A model generated the notes under the pieces. That model was not told the origin of the DNA. It was given only the letters and a program-made list of their open reading frames with translations, and did no database searches. A stretch of DNA of 64,000 nucleotides, from the NCBI GenBank assembly GCA_907165065.1, contig OU015542.1, positions 1,639,001 to 1,703,000 of the forward strand, given 5' to 3'. The translations under genes and the position numbers were made by a program. The stretch is from Caprimulgus europaeus. Its lineage: Eukaryota > Chordata > Aves > Caprimulgiformes > Caprimulgidae. Positions 30,926 to 43,700 of the stretch are shown in pieces (position 1 is the stretch's first letter; every line of letters starts with the position of its first letter).

Positions 30926-31635
30926 CTGTGCTCGGTGAAGCAGATGCATCTTGCTGGGGAGGATGAGGAGAGGGGTCCTTGGTGCCCCAGGGTGAAGAGC
31001 TGGCTGGGTGAACTGCCCTAAACTTCATGTGCCTCAGTGTAGTGCAGCTTCCCACGTGCAGTGCAGGTGTGATCAGCTAGTTTTCCATCTTCAAGGAGTT
31101 CCTGAGTTTCTTCCTTACCTCGCAGAGCTGGACATGGGGGAATTTCTTTTCTCTTGCATGGCAGCTTGTGGAGGTTGTCTGTGGTCCAGGGTTAAAGGTG
31201 GAGGCTGTGGCATGGACCTTCTATTTGCACATTGGATGGTTTCTGCTGCATCTTCCCTTGGTGTGGATGGTGGCTGGGAGCTGTTGGCTCCAAGGGGTCT
31301 CTGCTTTGTTTGGTCTGAACTCCAGCACACTTGGGGAAGGAGAATTCTTTCAGCAGAGCTGTTGTTGCTTTGGGAGGTAAGAAATGGAGATCTGAGCCTG
31401 CTCTCCCATGTATGTGCAGCAGACACTGCCTTGCCAATCTCTGATGGACAGTAGTATAAACTATTGGGTCTCACCTCTTTCTCTGTCTGCCAGCCCCGAG
31501 TGATTTGAGTTCCTCTCCTTTTGAAGCAGGAACTGTAAATCGTGGATCCTCCGTCCCCGGGACAGGCGTGGCTGAGCGCCAAGGATCTGTCTGAGGGTTC
31601 CCAGGCCACGCTGGTGCTGCTCTGCCAGAACAGAG

Positions 31636-31762
31636 ATGGGGAAAAGATACTTCTGTGACTACTGTGACAGGTCCTTTCAGGACAACCTTCACAACAGGAA
31701 GAAACACCTCAATGGAGTGCAGCATCTCAGGGCTAAGAGACTCTGGTACGACTTATTCCGAG
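31636..31762 (+). CDS. ZMAT5: ZMAT5 first coding exon (C2H2 finger)
   Basis: [20 protein letters not shown] through LWYDLFR plus one base of an Asp codon; donor GTGGGT. The exon start in the 5'UTR is either 31530 (after TCCTCTCCTTTTGAAGCAG) or 31629 (after TGCTCTGCCAG). Confidence 0.95.
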
Positions 31763-34700
31763 GTGGGTACTGTCAGCTGTCTGCCACTCTCTTCCTGGGA
31801 CTGAGGACGTGATGGTTGAGGTGTGGCAGGGAGATAGGTAAAATAAATCAGCACTGGTGAGTGATATTCAGGTTGTCTGTGCCTGCAAGTTGTGAACTTG
31901 ATACTGTTGCTGTCAAGTGGTCTCAGAGGCAAAGCCTTCATGTCTGGATGTGGGAAGGGGAAACTGTAAACGTCAGCTGGGGCTTGGAGTGAGGTGGAAG
32001 AGGTAGGGAGGGTGTTTCTGAGAGCAGGAGTTGCAGATGAATCTGTCTTGGCATCAGGGGTAAATTTGAGAAGAAGACCCGAGAGAACCAAGTGAGTTAC
32101 AGTTTCTGAAGGTGAGTGAGGTGCCTTCTGCAAACCAGAGTTGATGTCTGATGTGGGAGGAGCAAGGAACATGGGGGGGTGTGTGTGTAGGTGGGAGGGG
32201 GTGTGTGTGTAGGTGGGAGGGGGTGTGTGTAGATGGGAGGGGGTGTGTGTATAGGTGGGAGGGTGTGTGTGTAGGTGGGAGGGGGGGTGTGTGTAGGTGG
32301 GAGGGGGGGTGTGTGTAGGTGGGGGGGGGGGGGTGTGTGTAGGTGGGAGGGGGGGTGTGTGTGTAGGTGGGAGGGTGTGTGTGTAGGTGGGAGGGGGGGT
32401 GTGTGTAGGTGGGAGGGGGGGTGTGTGTGTAGGTGGGAGAGGGGGTGTGTGTGTAGGTGGGAGAGGGGGTGTGTGTGTAGGTGGGAGGGTGTGTGTGTAG
32501 GTGGGAGGGGGGGGTGTGTAGGTGGGAGGGGGGTGTGTGTAGGTGGGAGGGGGGGTGTGTAGGTGGGAGGGGGGGTGTGTGTAGGTGGGAGGGGGGGTGT
32601 GTGTAGGTGGGAGGGGGGGTGTGTGTAGGTGGGAGGGGGGGTGTGTAGGTGGGAGGGGGTGTGTGTGTAGGTGGGAGGGTGTGTGTGTAGGTGGGAGGGG
32701 GTGTGTGTGTAGGTGGGAGGGTGGGCTGTACACACGTGTGGTGTGGACGAGTGGGAAGTTGGCAGCGGTTCTCTGCACAGGGTGGAGGTGGCAGTTCTGA
32801 GGGTGGCTGTGGGGGAAGCCAAGGGTGCAACCACTTGACTGAAGATCCCAGAAGGGTGAGAGTGTTGGGGAAGCAGTTCAAAGCTCTGGTATGCTCCAAC
32901 CCACCTTAGCCAGGAGGGTGAGCAGGGCAGGAGGAGGGCTGGGTGCCCTGGGGCTTTGGCAGAGGAGGTATATGAGTTCTAGGGCTGGAGGCTGTGTTGG
33001 GATGTTCTAGAGGAAAACCCTGTGTCCTCTGCCTGTTTCACAGGACTCTTCTCCCCTGGCTTGGCACTCTGACCTGGCTCATCACATAGTTGCATGTGTT
33101 TTAGTGCCAGCCTGAAGAATATGGTGGGAATGTGTGTCCAGGGTCTGAGAGAGGGAGCAGGACTGTGTATTTTGGCAGTAGCAAAAACTTTGTTTGAGTT
33201 AAACTGATTGTGAAACCATTGCCTGAATGTTCCTCTGCTTCCTTCTGGGTCCTCAGAATCAGGAGGACCCTGGCTAGCTGTGTTTGTCTCCTGGCTAGCC
33301 AGGTGAGGAACACCCTGTGGAACTCTGGGTGGCTCTGCTGTCTGCTCAACTGTATGTGGAAGTTGGAAAGGCTCTCAAGTGTGAAGGACCAACAGCCCCA
33401 GCACAGCTGTAGCTGGGTCAGTGATGGTGAGGCAGATTACCCAGCCCTTTTCAAGGCTGCAACCCTTGATTTCCCTCTGATTGATACAATTCCTCATCTC
33501 ATCTCCTCTTGTCTCCAGACTCTGTGGCCTGGCATCAGCCAGTGCAATTTCTTCCACAATCTGTGGGAGCTGTTCCACCTTTGGAACTCACTTTCCTCAG
33601 GATGTCTCCAGGAGGTGCAGGACTATTTAAGTGGTGTCCACTGAAGACTTAGCACAGGGTTCTCCCAGGCCTCACACAGAGCTTTTCTGGGAGCTCTGGG
33701 AGTCTGCCTGGTCATCCTCTGCTGCACAGAAGTGCTGCAGAGTCCTTGCTTTTCTGTCACGCTTCTTTTCCCTACTGGCTTGGGGAGAGAGCGTGAGGCA
33801 GAAAGCGAAGGTGCTGTTTGCAAGGCAATGAAAAGCTGAAGCCAGGAGTGCAGCCAGGCACTGTTAACTGTCAATTTGTCTGTGGCCTAAGTTCATGGTT
33901 GTCACATAAAATGGCTTCCCAGCAGGCAAGTGACTTATTTGGGACCACGATCCAAGGGGATACTCGCTGTGCCAGAGGTTTTTACCCTGTTTTATCCTTT
34001 GTCTCCCCCAGATGCTGCTGCTATCCTGCAAGAGGAGCAAACCAAGAAACCATGTCGGAAGTTTCTGCAAACAGGTGAGTTCTTCTGAGGCAGAAATACC
34101 TGCCTGAGCTCTGGCAGCTCCTCTGTGAGCCAGCCCAAGGCTGTTCCAGAGAGCCCTGCGGTGTGTGTGTGTCTTGGAGGGAGTGAAGGGCTTGGGCTTG
34201 CAGGTGTAAGGGGTTTTGATTTGCACACACCTTTGCAGGGGAGGACCTTGCGTGTGCAGCTCTCACAGAGCTTCATGGCTTTTGTTCCAGGACAGTGTGA
34301 TTTTGGGTCCAACTGCAGATTTTCCCACATGACAGAGCAGGACCTGGAGAAGCTGAGTGCCCAGGTACAGGGTGAGTCCTCAAACAAGAAAACGTCCAGG
34401 GGTCTCTGAGGAGGAGGAGGAGTTGCTGCAGGGGGTGTGGGTGGCACAGGGGTGTGTGAGGTGAGGGGTTGTGCAGCCAGAGCCTGCAGTGCCCTGCTGC
34501 CTGTACGCAGCCCGCTGTGCGTGGATCCCTTCTGCTGCCTCTCGGTGCCATCTGAGCCTGTAGCAGGGCTGTAAGTGCTGCAGTTTTTCAGGTGCTTTCT
34601 GCTCTTGATCTGCTGGCACAGACACAAAACCAGAGTTGAGCAATGCTGTTACCACTGCACAGCAAGCATCTGAAGCACAGAGTGGGCTTTCTGAGCCCTC

Positions 34701-37700
34701 AGGGAACTGTCAGCAGCAGAGGGCACTGGTACATCACTTCCCCTTAGATTTATGGGTTTGATTTTCCCCCACCTCCCTACTGTTCCTGGGGAACTGCTGA
34801 TTCCACTTTTGGAAAGAGCTAGCCTACTGTCAGTTGGGTTATCCTGAGAAGAGGTGGTGGGCTCCTGAATCCAGAAATGGCCCCTTTTTCACTTGCCTTC
34901 AGGTAGAACTGAAGTTTGGGCAGAGGATGGATGGCAGCCACTCCCCTGCTGCAAGTCTCCAGAGCACTGTTGAACTTTTTCGTTTTGAGAGTGCCTCCTC
35001 CTTGCCCTAAAAAGGCTGGCAGCTCTGTTTTCCCTGTAGGATTCATTACTTTAATGGTTGGAGAAAAGGTGAAGTGAGGTGTTGGTGAGAACTTGTAGAG
35101 TGGTTGAGGTCCCTGCTGGAGATTGTCTAGTCCCAATCCTACCTTGCTCCAAGGTAAACTGGAGCAGGCTGCTCAGGACTGTGGCCAGTTGTGTTCTGAA
35201 TATTTCCAAGGCTAGAGACTCTACAACCTCTGTGGGCAAGCTGTTCCAGTGTTTGACCACATTGACAATAAAAATGGGGTTTTTTAATAGTTAAATGGAA
35301 ATTCTTGTATGTGTGCCTGTTGTTTCTTTTCCTTTCACTGGACACCATTAAGCAGGGTCTGGCTCCATCATCTTAATTCTCAGATACTTACATAGATGGA
35401 TAAAATTCCCCCTTTAGCCTTCACATCTCCAGGCTAAACAGCCCCACCTCCCTCAACCTCTCCTTGTGTGTGAGATGCTCCAGTCCCTTCATCATTTTGG
35501 GGTCCTTTGCTGGACTCCCTCCAGTATGTTCCTGTCTCTGTGTTACTGGGGAGCCCAGACTGGACACAGCACCCAGCTGTAGCCTTACCAGCGCAGAGCA
35601 GAGAGGAAGGATCACTTCCTCGACCTGCTGGCAACACTCTTCCTAATGCAGCCCAACTTCTGCCCATGCTGCTGGCTGAAGCCAACTGTTGTTTTGCCAA
35701 TTGTCTGTCAAAAACAGGCTTAAGTGTTGGAAGTGTGTGTGTCCATGTGTGCATACCTATGAGATTTGGGGGGTGTGTGGGGTAGAGACTCTCTTCTGGC
35801 CTTCCAAGGGATCAGATTTGAGGTGAAGCTGGGGAGCAGGAGGAAAGCAGGCACTCAGAGCTGTTGCTGACTCAGTCTGTGAGTCCCCAGGGCGACTCTG
35901 TGAATCAATCTCTGAACAACTCTGGCAGTCGATAAACCCATCTCGGGCTGCGCAGGAGACGGAGCGCTCCAGCCAGCCCTGCTCACAGCGGCAGTGCCGG
36001 GCTGGCACTCACACTTTGTCCCCACTGCTAGCCCAGAGCCTCTCCCAGCCCTTCTCTGCTGCAGGGTGTGAGTGCTGGGCTCCTGGGAGGTGACACAGGA
36101 TATCAGCCTGTTCGCAGGGACCTGTAGCGCTTCCAGTCATCGAAGGCTGTTTATTGCAGGGGAGGTGAAAGCTCTTCAGAGCGGAGCAGAGCTGCAGGGG
36201 AAGGCTGGCAAGCTCCTCTGTGCTTGAGCAGGTTTCTGTGCCAATTACACTTGTTATTGAATATTGATTCCTACCAAATGGGTCAGGTGTAAGTGGAGAA
36301 TTGTCTAGCGAGGAAGCTAATTCCTGGGAGATGACTTGGAAACCTTGCATTTGTACTACCAAGTCAAACATTTAATTAAACAGTTAGGAGTGATGGTCAG
36401 GGGACAGCAGGGTGCCTCAGCCTTGGCTGTGCTGCTCTAATGTGAATTCCTGGTTGTAGAGTTAAATCCTGCTCACCTCTCTCATGGTGGTGCTCCTTGG
36501 AAATCCCATGTGAGCCAAGCGAGCAGGCTGAGCATCACACAGACCTCTACACTGGATCACTTGAGCCCAGAGAGCTTGGAGGGGTTTGGTGGAGGGAAGA
36601 GCTCAGCAGGACTTGGTGAAGAAGAGGTACAGCCCTATGCAGTGGTAGACTGCATAGAAAAGCTGCAAAAGCCAAGTTGTTGTGTCATGGAGACAATTCA
36701 TAGAATCACCAAATGGTCTGGGTTGGGAGGGACCTTAAAGCTCATCCAGCTCCAACCCCCCTGCCACCAGCAGGGACACCTTCCACTAGACCAGGTCGCT
36801 CAAAGCCTCATCCAACCTGGCCAAGAACACTTCCAGGGAGGAGCAGCCACAGCTTCTCTGGGCAACCTGGGACAGGGTCTCACCACCTTCACAGCCAAGA
36901 ATTTCTTCCTCACATCTCATTTAAATCTACCCTACTAAATTCACTACTCCTTAGGCTACTGAAGCATCAGTGTCTCAGATGGTGAGGCTCAGGGCAGAGT
37001 TTAAGGTGAGCTAGTGTGGTGGCAGGTTGAACTGCTTGTTGTGTGAGTCACACAGGAGACCTGATCCTCGTAGCAAGTCCCTCCAGTGCCTCCATCAGCA
37101 ATGTCCCTACATGTGGTGTGTGCTCCGAGGCATCGCAGGCCGCTGCCGGTGAGGCGATACAGTGCTGGTCAGAGCAGTGGGCTGGATCAAGAATTGTCCA
37201 TGTCCTTGGAGATTTCCCATCTGAATCTGCAGCAGCTGGGAGATTTTGACAGGCTGACATCCTGGGGTGGCTGGGGATTTGGGATGAGCTCAGTGCCTGG
37301 AAGTCTGAGAGCCTTCTCACCAGTTTGTGTGGAGCCTTGTGTGAGCAAGCTGGAGAGGGCCACGCTCTGCCTCTGGTGGGGTAAAAGTGAGGGGTCTCTT
37401 GATGGGTCCACAGTGCTGCTTAACTCTGCTCTCCTCAGCTCTGGTGTGTGGGGTAGAAGCAGAAGAGCTTTCAGGCTGTGTTGAACCTGTGTCTCCCCTT
37501 GTTCAGTGGCAGATGTGTCAGAAAAAGGTGCAAAGAAATCCTGTGGTAAAGTGGTGTAGCCCACTAACCCACATTTGGTGGTGGGCTCGCATCCTAAACC
37601 ACAGCAAACCCCTTTCTGACTTTTTTTTAACTTGCTAAACCGTGATGGCACTTCTTTGTCATGTAAATATTGAACCTGTGCCTGAATCCCTGTTAAGTGT

Positions 37701-40700
37701 TTGGTGTTGGTAGTTGTGTGTCCGCCAGCTCTCCTTGCTAACAGCCCATTTTCATTAGAGCCAAAGGAAACGCTGTGTTCTTATTAACATTTGGCCTTTC
37801 CCGTGCAGGGAATTCACCCTGTTGTTTGTGTTAGTCTTGTGAGCTAAGTAGGAAAATTTCTGGACGATTCCCTGTTCTGTAACAGCTCAGAGCGTGTCCT
37901 AGTTTGGCTTCAGCATTTCTGCACCCTGTAGAATATACTCATCAAGAAGCAACAGTTCCCACCTCAGCAGGGAGGGAGGGAGGCGTATTCCCAGCTGTTA
38001 CCGCATCAAAGCATTAGCCTTCTGCATCTGCTGCATCATTCATCAGCGAGACACTTCCAGGCTGTCATTTTAAGTACAGTCATGTCAGGAAAAGTCACTG
38101 TCAAATTGCCATCTTCTTGCTTAAAGTTATTGGCTCCCTGCTCATCTGCGTCACTTCTGCTGGTGGCAGTGACAGAAGCCAAGCCTCTTTGGTGAGCTCC
38201 AGCTAAGCGGAGCTGCGAGGAGGGGAGAGTAAGGGCACAGCTGGGTGAGTGTTTGCAATAGATCCATGTGATTGGAAGGATATGAGTGTCCCTCTTGGGG
38301 GTGGCTGCAGTCAAACAGTTTAACTTAGTGATGAGCAGGAGCAGGAGCGCTCTCGCAGCCGGCTGCCGCTGCTTGGCTGTGAGGCGGGAACTTCTGAGGC
38401 TGCTCGTATTGCAGGGCCTCATCAGCCTCATCTCTCAGCGGCAGTCTGCTGCTGTTCATCTGCTCTGGAAGAGTTTGGGCTGTCACATGTTCCTGCCCAG
38501 GGAGGGAGCTGAAGGTTTGCACATAAATCTCTCTGCTGGGTCACCTGCTCAGTGCTGGTGGTTGCGTCTCACATACGGCGGTGCCTGGTTCAGGAAGAAA
38601 ACTCATGCTAGAAGTTGCATGGGGAGAGAAGATAAATCTGGACTCCTACTCTGGCATCGTTAGAGAGGCATTTCATTACTACAGCTGCTCTTTTAATTGG
38701 CTGTAATTAGACTTTGAAGCAAACACCCCAGTGAGGAGGAGGAGGAGGAGGAGGAGGAGGAGGAGGAGGAGGAGGGAAGCACCTTCACACCTGTCTTGCT
38801 GCTACAGTCTGGCTGCAGGACCATGGCTGGGGCGTAAGGGCTGGCAATCGTGTTTCAGAGTTACATTTTGGAATACCTGTTGACATTGAGGGGGCATTTC
38901 CAATCTCACGGTGGTTTCAGTGGTCCCTGGATGGGATGTGGGTGCTTCAGAGGAAGGTGAGATGAAAGATTTGCTTTTGTGATCAGCATGCATCGAGGTG
39001 TACAGAGCCAGACAGGTGTACAGCCAGAGCCTGTACCTGCTGCCCTATTTCTCAGCCCAAGGGTTGGGCCAGTAACTCCTGGAGCTGTATGAATGGGTAC
39101 CCAGCTGGGTATCTTTCTAATCTGGACACCTGGGGCCTCAGTTAGGCCAGCACTAGTGTAGAGTCAATCTGCTGCAGCCAGTGAGCTTTTCTGGATGAGA
39201 CACTGAGTTGTGGCTGCTCTAGTCCGTGGGGTCCCACCAGATCCTGGTGTGGCACTTTGGGACAGTGGCCTTGAGGCTCCCTGCTCTAAACAGAGAGGTT
39301 TTGGCAGGTTTTGGTCTGCTCTGCGTTGGGGCTTGGAGTGGGATGAAAAGGAAATCTTGGTGGGAAGTAGGGGGGGGAGAGGTTTCTCTCTGTGATTTTC
39401 TTCCCTGCCTCACCAAAGCCTCTCACAGCCACTGCTTGTCCCCTTGCTGAGGTGGGACTCACTAGATGGAAAATCCTGGAACAAAGGGAAATTAGGTGGT
39501 TGTGGTCAAGGTTGCCAGGGAAATGTAATCTGGGAGCTGAATGCAGATATCCCAAGTCTGAGCAGTGCCCAGCTCACCAGCCTGAGCTTCTTGCCCCCCA
39601 GTGCCCTCGCCTGGCCAGGCCGGTGAGTCTGACCCCAATTAGTTCTGCCGAGGCTTTGCTTCTTGGGAACAATTTTAGGAGATGTGAACAATCCTGTCCC
39701 CAGCCATATCCTTATCACTGGGTTGCAGAGCAGCATCTCGACATCAGGACCACAGCAGGCTGCCTTTGTGGGGGCAGTGAGTACATCGTCGCCCTCCCAG
39801 CCGCAGCGGATGAAAAGGCCGGATGACAAATTATCCATCTCCGGCTGCTCATTGTGTAGCACATTTCTGCCATCCTTATTAATATTCAACAGGCAGATGA
39901 ATAATTGGTTGCCACCACCAGGATAAAGTGATCCTTCACTCTGCCCAAGCAATATTAATTTCACACCCTGTCTGGAAATGTGTAATGTTTTCCTTAAACG
40001 GGTGACATATGGTGGTTAGGTGTGGAGCGGGCTCCCGGCGCGCACGGCCGCAGGTGGCTGCCGCCGCGGTGGGACCGCTGGTGAGTTGATCTCTGTAATG
40101 GGAGGGTTTCCCCAGAGGGTTTGTCCCTAGAGGGTTTGATGAGCAGGGCAAAGGGGAATGACACACAGCTGCCTCAGCTTCCTTCTTATTAATGTGAGTG
40201 GGTTTTTTCCAGACTATCACGTTCCCTTTTCTGCTAGGTGGGAACTTTCCACTAGGCTGGAGATTGAATAGCTCTGAGCATCGCCTCAGCCCGCTCTGCC
40301 TGACGTGCTGTCAGGAGTGTGGCTGTGTCATTCGTGTCAAGGACTCCTGCTACACCCTGTTCTCCTCTAGCATCCCTTCTTGCTTTGTCACTGATGCTGA
40401 GGGGGGACCAGGGAGGTTTGCTAACTGGGCAGCTGTGGATTTCTGCCCAGTGGGAGGGACTGGTGAGTGCTGGGCTGTCCCACAGGTGCTGTGACCTTCT
40501 GCCTGGAGAGGACAGTGCTGCAGGATGGGGTGTCTGCAGATATCCGCCCCACACAGCCCCCCGGGGTGCTGGAGGGGTTGAAAGCCTGAAAGACCTCAGG
40601 CTGTCCTGCCTCTAGGTAGACACCAGAGGTTTCCCACTTGTTTCCCACCAGAGGTTTCCCTTGCTTGTTCCTCCAAAAACGGAGGAATTTGTTCCCCTCC

Positions 40701-43700
40701 CTCCCCTGTGCTGGGCTCTGATTTTGCACCTGGGCTGAGCAGGGCTGGGTGACAGCTCCTGCCCTGTCTCTGCAGGGGCTGGGGATGCATCACACGGCGT
40801 GTGCCTTAACCAGACCTGACAGCAGCTCTGAAATCCCGGCTCCCAGCTGTAGGCACACGCTGAACCTTTCAGACTCCAGCAGCCTGCCAAGGCTGCATTG
40901 ATCCGGACAGACGTCCCTGTCACTCCCACCTAACTGGGCAGAGGTGCCAGAGTTAGGGACGTGTCATTGGAAACGGCTCAAGGCTCAGGGCCAGCAGAGG
41001 CTGTTTCAGGCGAGGATGAGGATGAGTTGCCCTGGGGGGAGATGTCAGACTCCCCTCCGTTAAGTGCCTGAACTGCCGGCGTGCTCGCTGGCTTAAGTTC
41101 TTGTTCCCGGCTCTGTCTGGCTGGAGCTGTCACCAGTGAGGAGCCCAAGCATCAGATGGCAGGTGGGCAGTGGAGGAGGAGGGGCTGCCACAGGCAAATT
41201 GTGAACTCTCCAGTAAGAAACTGTGCAGAGTAATGAGCAGCGGGTTTAATGGAGTGAAAGGACTGCAGCTGATCGCTCACTCGCTCTCTTTCTCAACCAG
41301 GGGAGCAGAGACTGAAGGAGCTGCGGCAGGAGGGAGCAGATGTCCCCCCAGGCACCATCGAGGACTGGCTGGAGAAGAGAGCAAAGAGACTGAGCATGGC
41401 TCAGAGCAACAGGTACTGGTGGCTGAGGACTGGCTGCTGCCTCTGGCCTGCTTGATGCAGAGGGGGGATCCCACAAGAGAGGTGTGAGTGGGATAGGAGA
41501 AGGTGCAGGTGATTAGAGGTCCAAACTCAATGGGAACCCCAGAGCTGTCATTTAACACTCAGAATTACCTGGATTGGAAAAGCCCTTTAAGATCATCAAG
41601 TCCCATCATGAACCCAACACTAACAAACCCCCCACTGACCCCTGTCCCTCAGTACTGTGTCTGCACGACTCTTCAATCCCTCCAGGGATGGGGACTCCAC
41701 CACTGCCCTGGGCAACCCCTTCCAATGCCTCAGAACCCTTTCAGCAAAGAAATTCTTCCTCACATCCAATCTCAACTGCCCTGGGCACAACTTGAGGCCA
41801 TTTCATTTTGTCCTAAAGAGGAAATGTCCCCTTGGCCAGCCAGAGCTGTGCACTGACTCTTGGCACACGCTCCAGACCTGCACACAGGCCCGGTCTGGCA
41901 CGCCCACACCAGCGCTGTGTGCACGCGTTTCCTTATGTGCAGGGGGACAAGCTGGGCCTTGCTGCCTGCGGCTGCTCCCGGGGGAAGGAAGCAGAAGGGC
42001 ACTTGTGTGCTCTCTGCAGAGTGCTCAGACATGCCTGGAAGGACAGTGCCACCACAGTGCTGAATTATTAACGCTCAGAGTTCAGTGGCAGGAGCCCAGT
42101 CTCATCTGTTGACAGCTTCCCCATCTCCTGCCTACCCTGTCTGCACATCTCTGCCAGGGAGAGGGTGGGACTGGCTCCTCCTCACGGCATTCATTCGGAT
42201 CTGGGTGCCTACCGGTGCCTGCTGTTTCCTTGCTCACCTGACTGTGCTGCAGGCTTAATTGGATGACATTTGAGCAGGTGCCAAATCTCTCTTTTGTTCT
42301 TTTTTCTGTTTCCTCCTGTCCTCTCTGTGTTTGGTCTGGGCAGGATCTCCCTCCTGGTGCTTGTCTGGGCTTGTTGCTTTCTCTTTGCTCCATCCATCAG
42401 CTTGGCTGCTGTTAGCCTTGCAGTGGTGTTTGCTGACAGCCATAGCCCCCCATACACTACACTTGGCCCATTTTGGTTGTCCTGCCTGTCAATCCCTTGA
42501 TCTTGGGGTAGATCATCTCTCACAGAAGATAGCCATCACTGTAGCCAGAGGAATTTCCAGATTTTCATAACTATTTGGTCCCTGCTGCCTCCAGAGATGC
42601 ACAAGACCTGGGATTTGTGGGGTTGTTTTCTACCCAGCCTCTCTGCCCCTGTGGGCCCAGAAACCATCTACTGCAGGAACTGAACACCAGCTGTTCAGAG
42701 CTTTTTCTCCTCTATCTGGCCTCGCTGATGCCTGTTCCTATCATTTATCTTCTCCCCTTGTGCTCTCCAGCCCCAGCATTGCACTTGTAAGCAACTGTGT
42801 GTTTTGCTTTGTCTGCCAGAGAAGTTGTTCTGCATCGTCAGGGAAGAGGGGTTGGTTTAGGCAGGTCCCTTCGCTCCTGGTGCCCGAGGAGTCTGTGTTC
42901 CTCCTGAAAATGCTTTTAAGGACAAGAAGCTCCCTCTCTTTCCTGCAGTCCTCATGGTCCCTGAAATGTGGCAGAATCTCTGGCAGGGTCTAACAGTGCT
43001 TTGGCAAATTTGTAGGTTTGGGTGCTAACCTGCCCAGGGGCTGCCTTGCCTGGCTGGTAATGCCAGTAGGGACCGTTAGTCTGCACAAAGCAGTGGAGAA
43101 AGAGCCCTCGAGGGCAGTCAGCTCCAAAAGGAGATCCTGGTCACCCAGCTCCACCTCTGTCTTCTCTGGCAGGATTGAGTAGGAAGGATTCAAGCTGGGA
43201 TGGATAAGGTTCTTGGAAGCATGACACTCCTCAAGTGTGATGGGAGAAGGTGTCTGTGTTAAGCCTCAGCCTGTGAGTGTAGCTGCGTTTCTGTCTCTGC
43301 CTTGCCGGGGATGTTCTAGCAGGATACTTGGCAGGCAGTCATGGGTGGAACTACTACTGCAGTGCAAAGAAAATGCTGGGCTTGAGTAGAAGTGGCTGTG
43401 TGGCCAGGTACTGCCTTGGCTGAAGAGTGACACTTCCTTACAGACAGTAACTTGGGCACTGTTTGTGCCGGTCACCTCGATTGGCCCCATGGATGGAGAG
43501 CTGCCGCGCTGCCTTCCAGCCATCACTGGTGCAGCCGCTCTCCTGGCCTGGCTAGGCTCAGAGGGACAATCTTCATTTGGAAGCCTCCACCTGCTGGTTA
43601 TTTTCAAAGTCACACTGTGCCATGGCTTTCTGGAGAGCTGGGGTGGAGTTGGATGGAGTTTGTGGAGCTCTGCCAGGCTGTGATTGATTTTTAACCTGAT

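Larger units (their letters stand above)
24423..31529 (+). other. ZMAT5: Putative ZMAT5 intron 1 (5'UTR intron)
   Basis: Holds a CR1 (24700-25053), a possible solo LTR (25490-25856), the right arm of the inverted duplication (25934-27204), further CR1 copies (28712-29402, 30160-30925) and unique sequence. 27550-28020 is non-repetitive and partly AT-rich. The acceptor is either 31529 or 31628, both upstream of the ATG. Confidence 0.6.
34372..41300 (+). other. ZMAT5: Largest ZMAT5 intron (6.9 kb)
   Basis: Contains an old CR1 (35075-35665), a younger CR1 (36700-36940), a GGA microsatellite (38737-38776) and several AT-rich unique blocks that may be conserved non-coding DNA (36230-36385, 37985-38130, 39800-40010). 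A small CpG-dense patch sits at 40020-40085. No further exon found. Confidence 0.75.

Noticed and set aside
31753-32899. Pro/Thr/His-rich minus-strand frames of 245-341 aa
   Set aside because: Translation of the G-rich minisatellite on the opposite strand to ZMAT5, open in several frames and periodic.
33210-33644. 144-aa plus-strand frame in a ZMAT5 intron
   Set aside because: No family resemblance; it lies between two firmly placed ZMAT5 exons and does not keep their phase. An unrecognised old repeat is possible.
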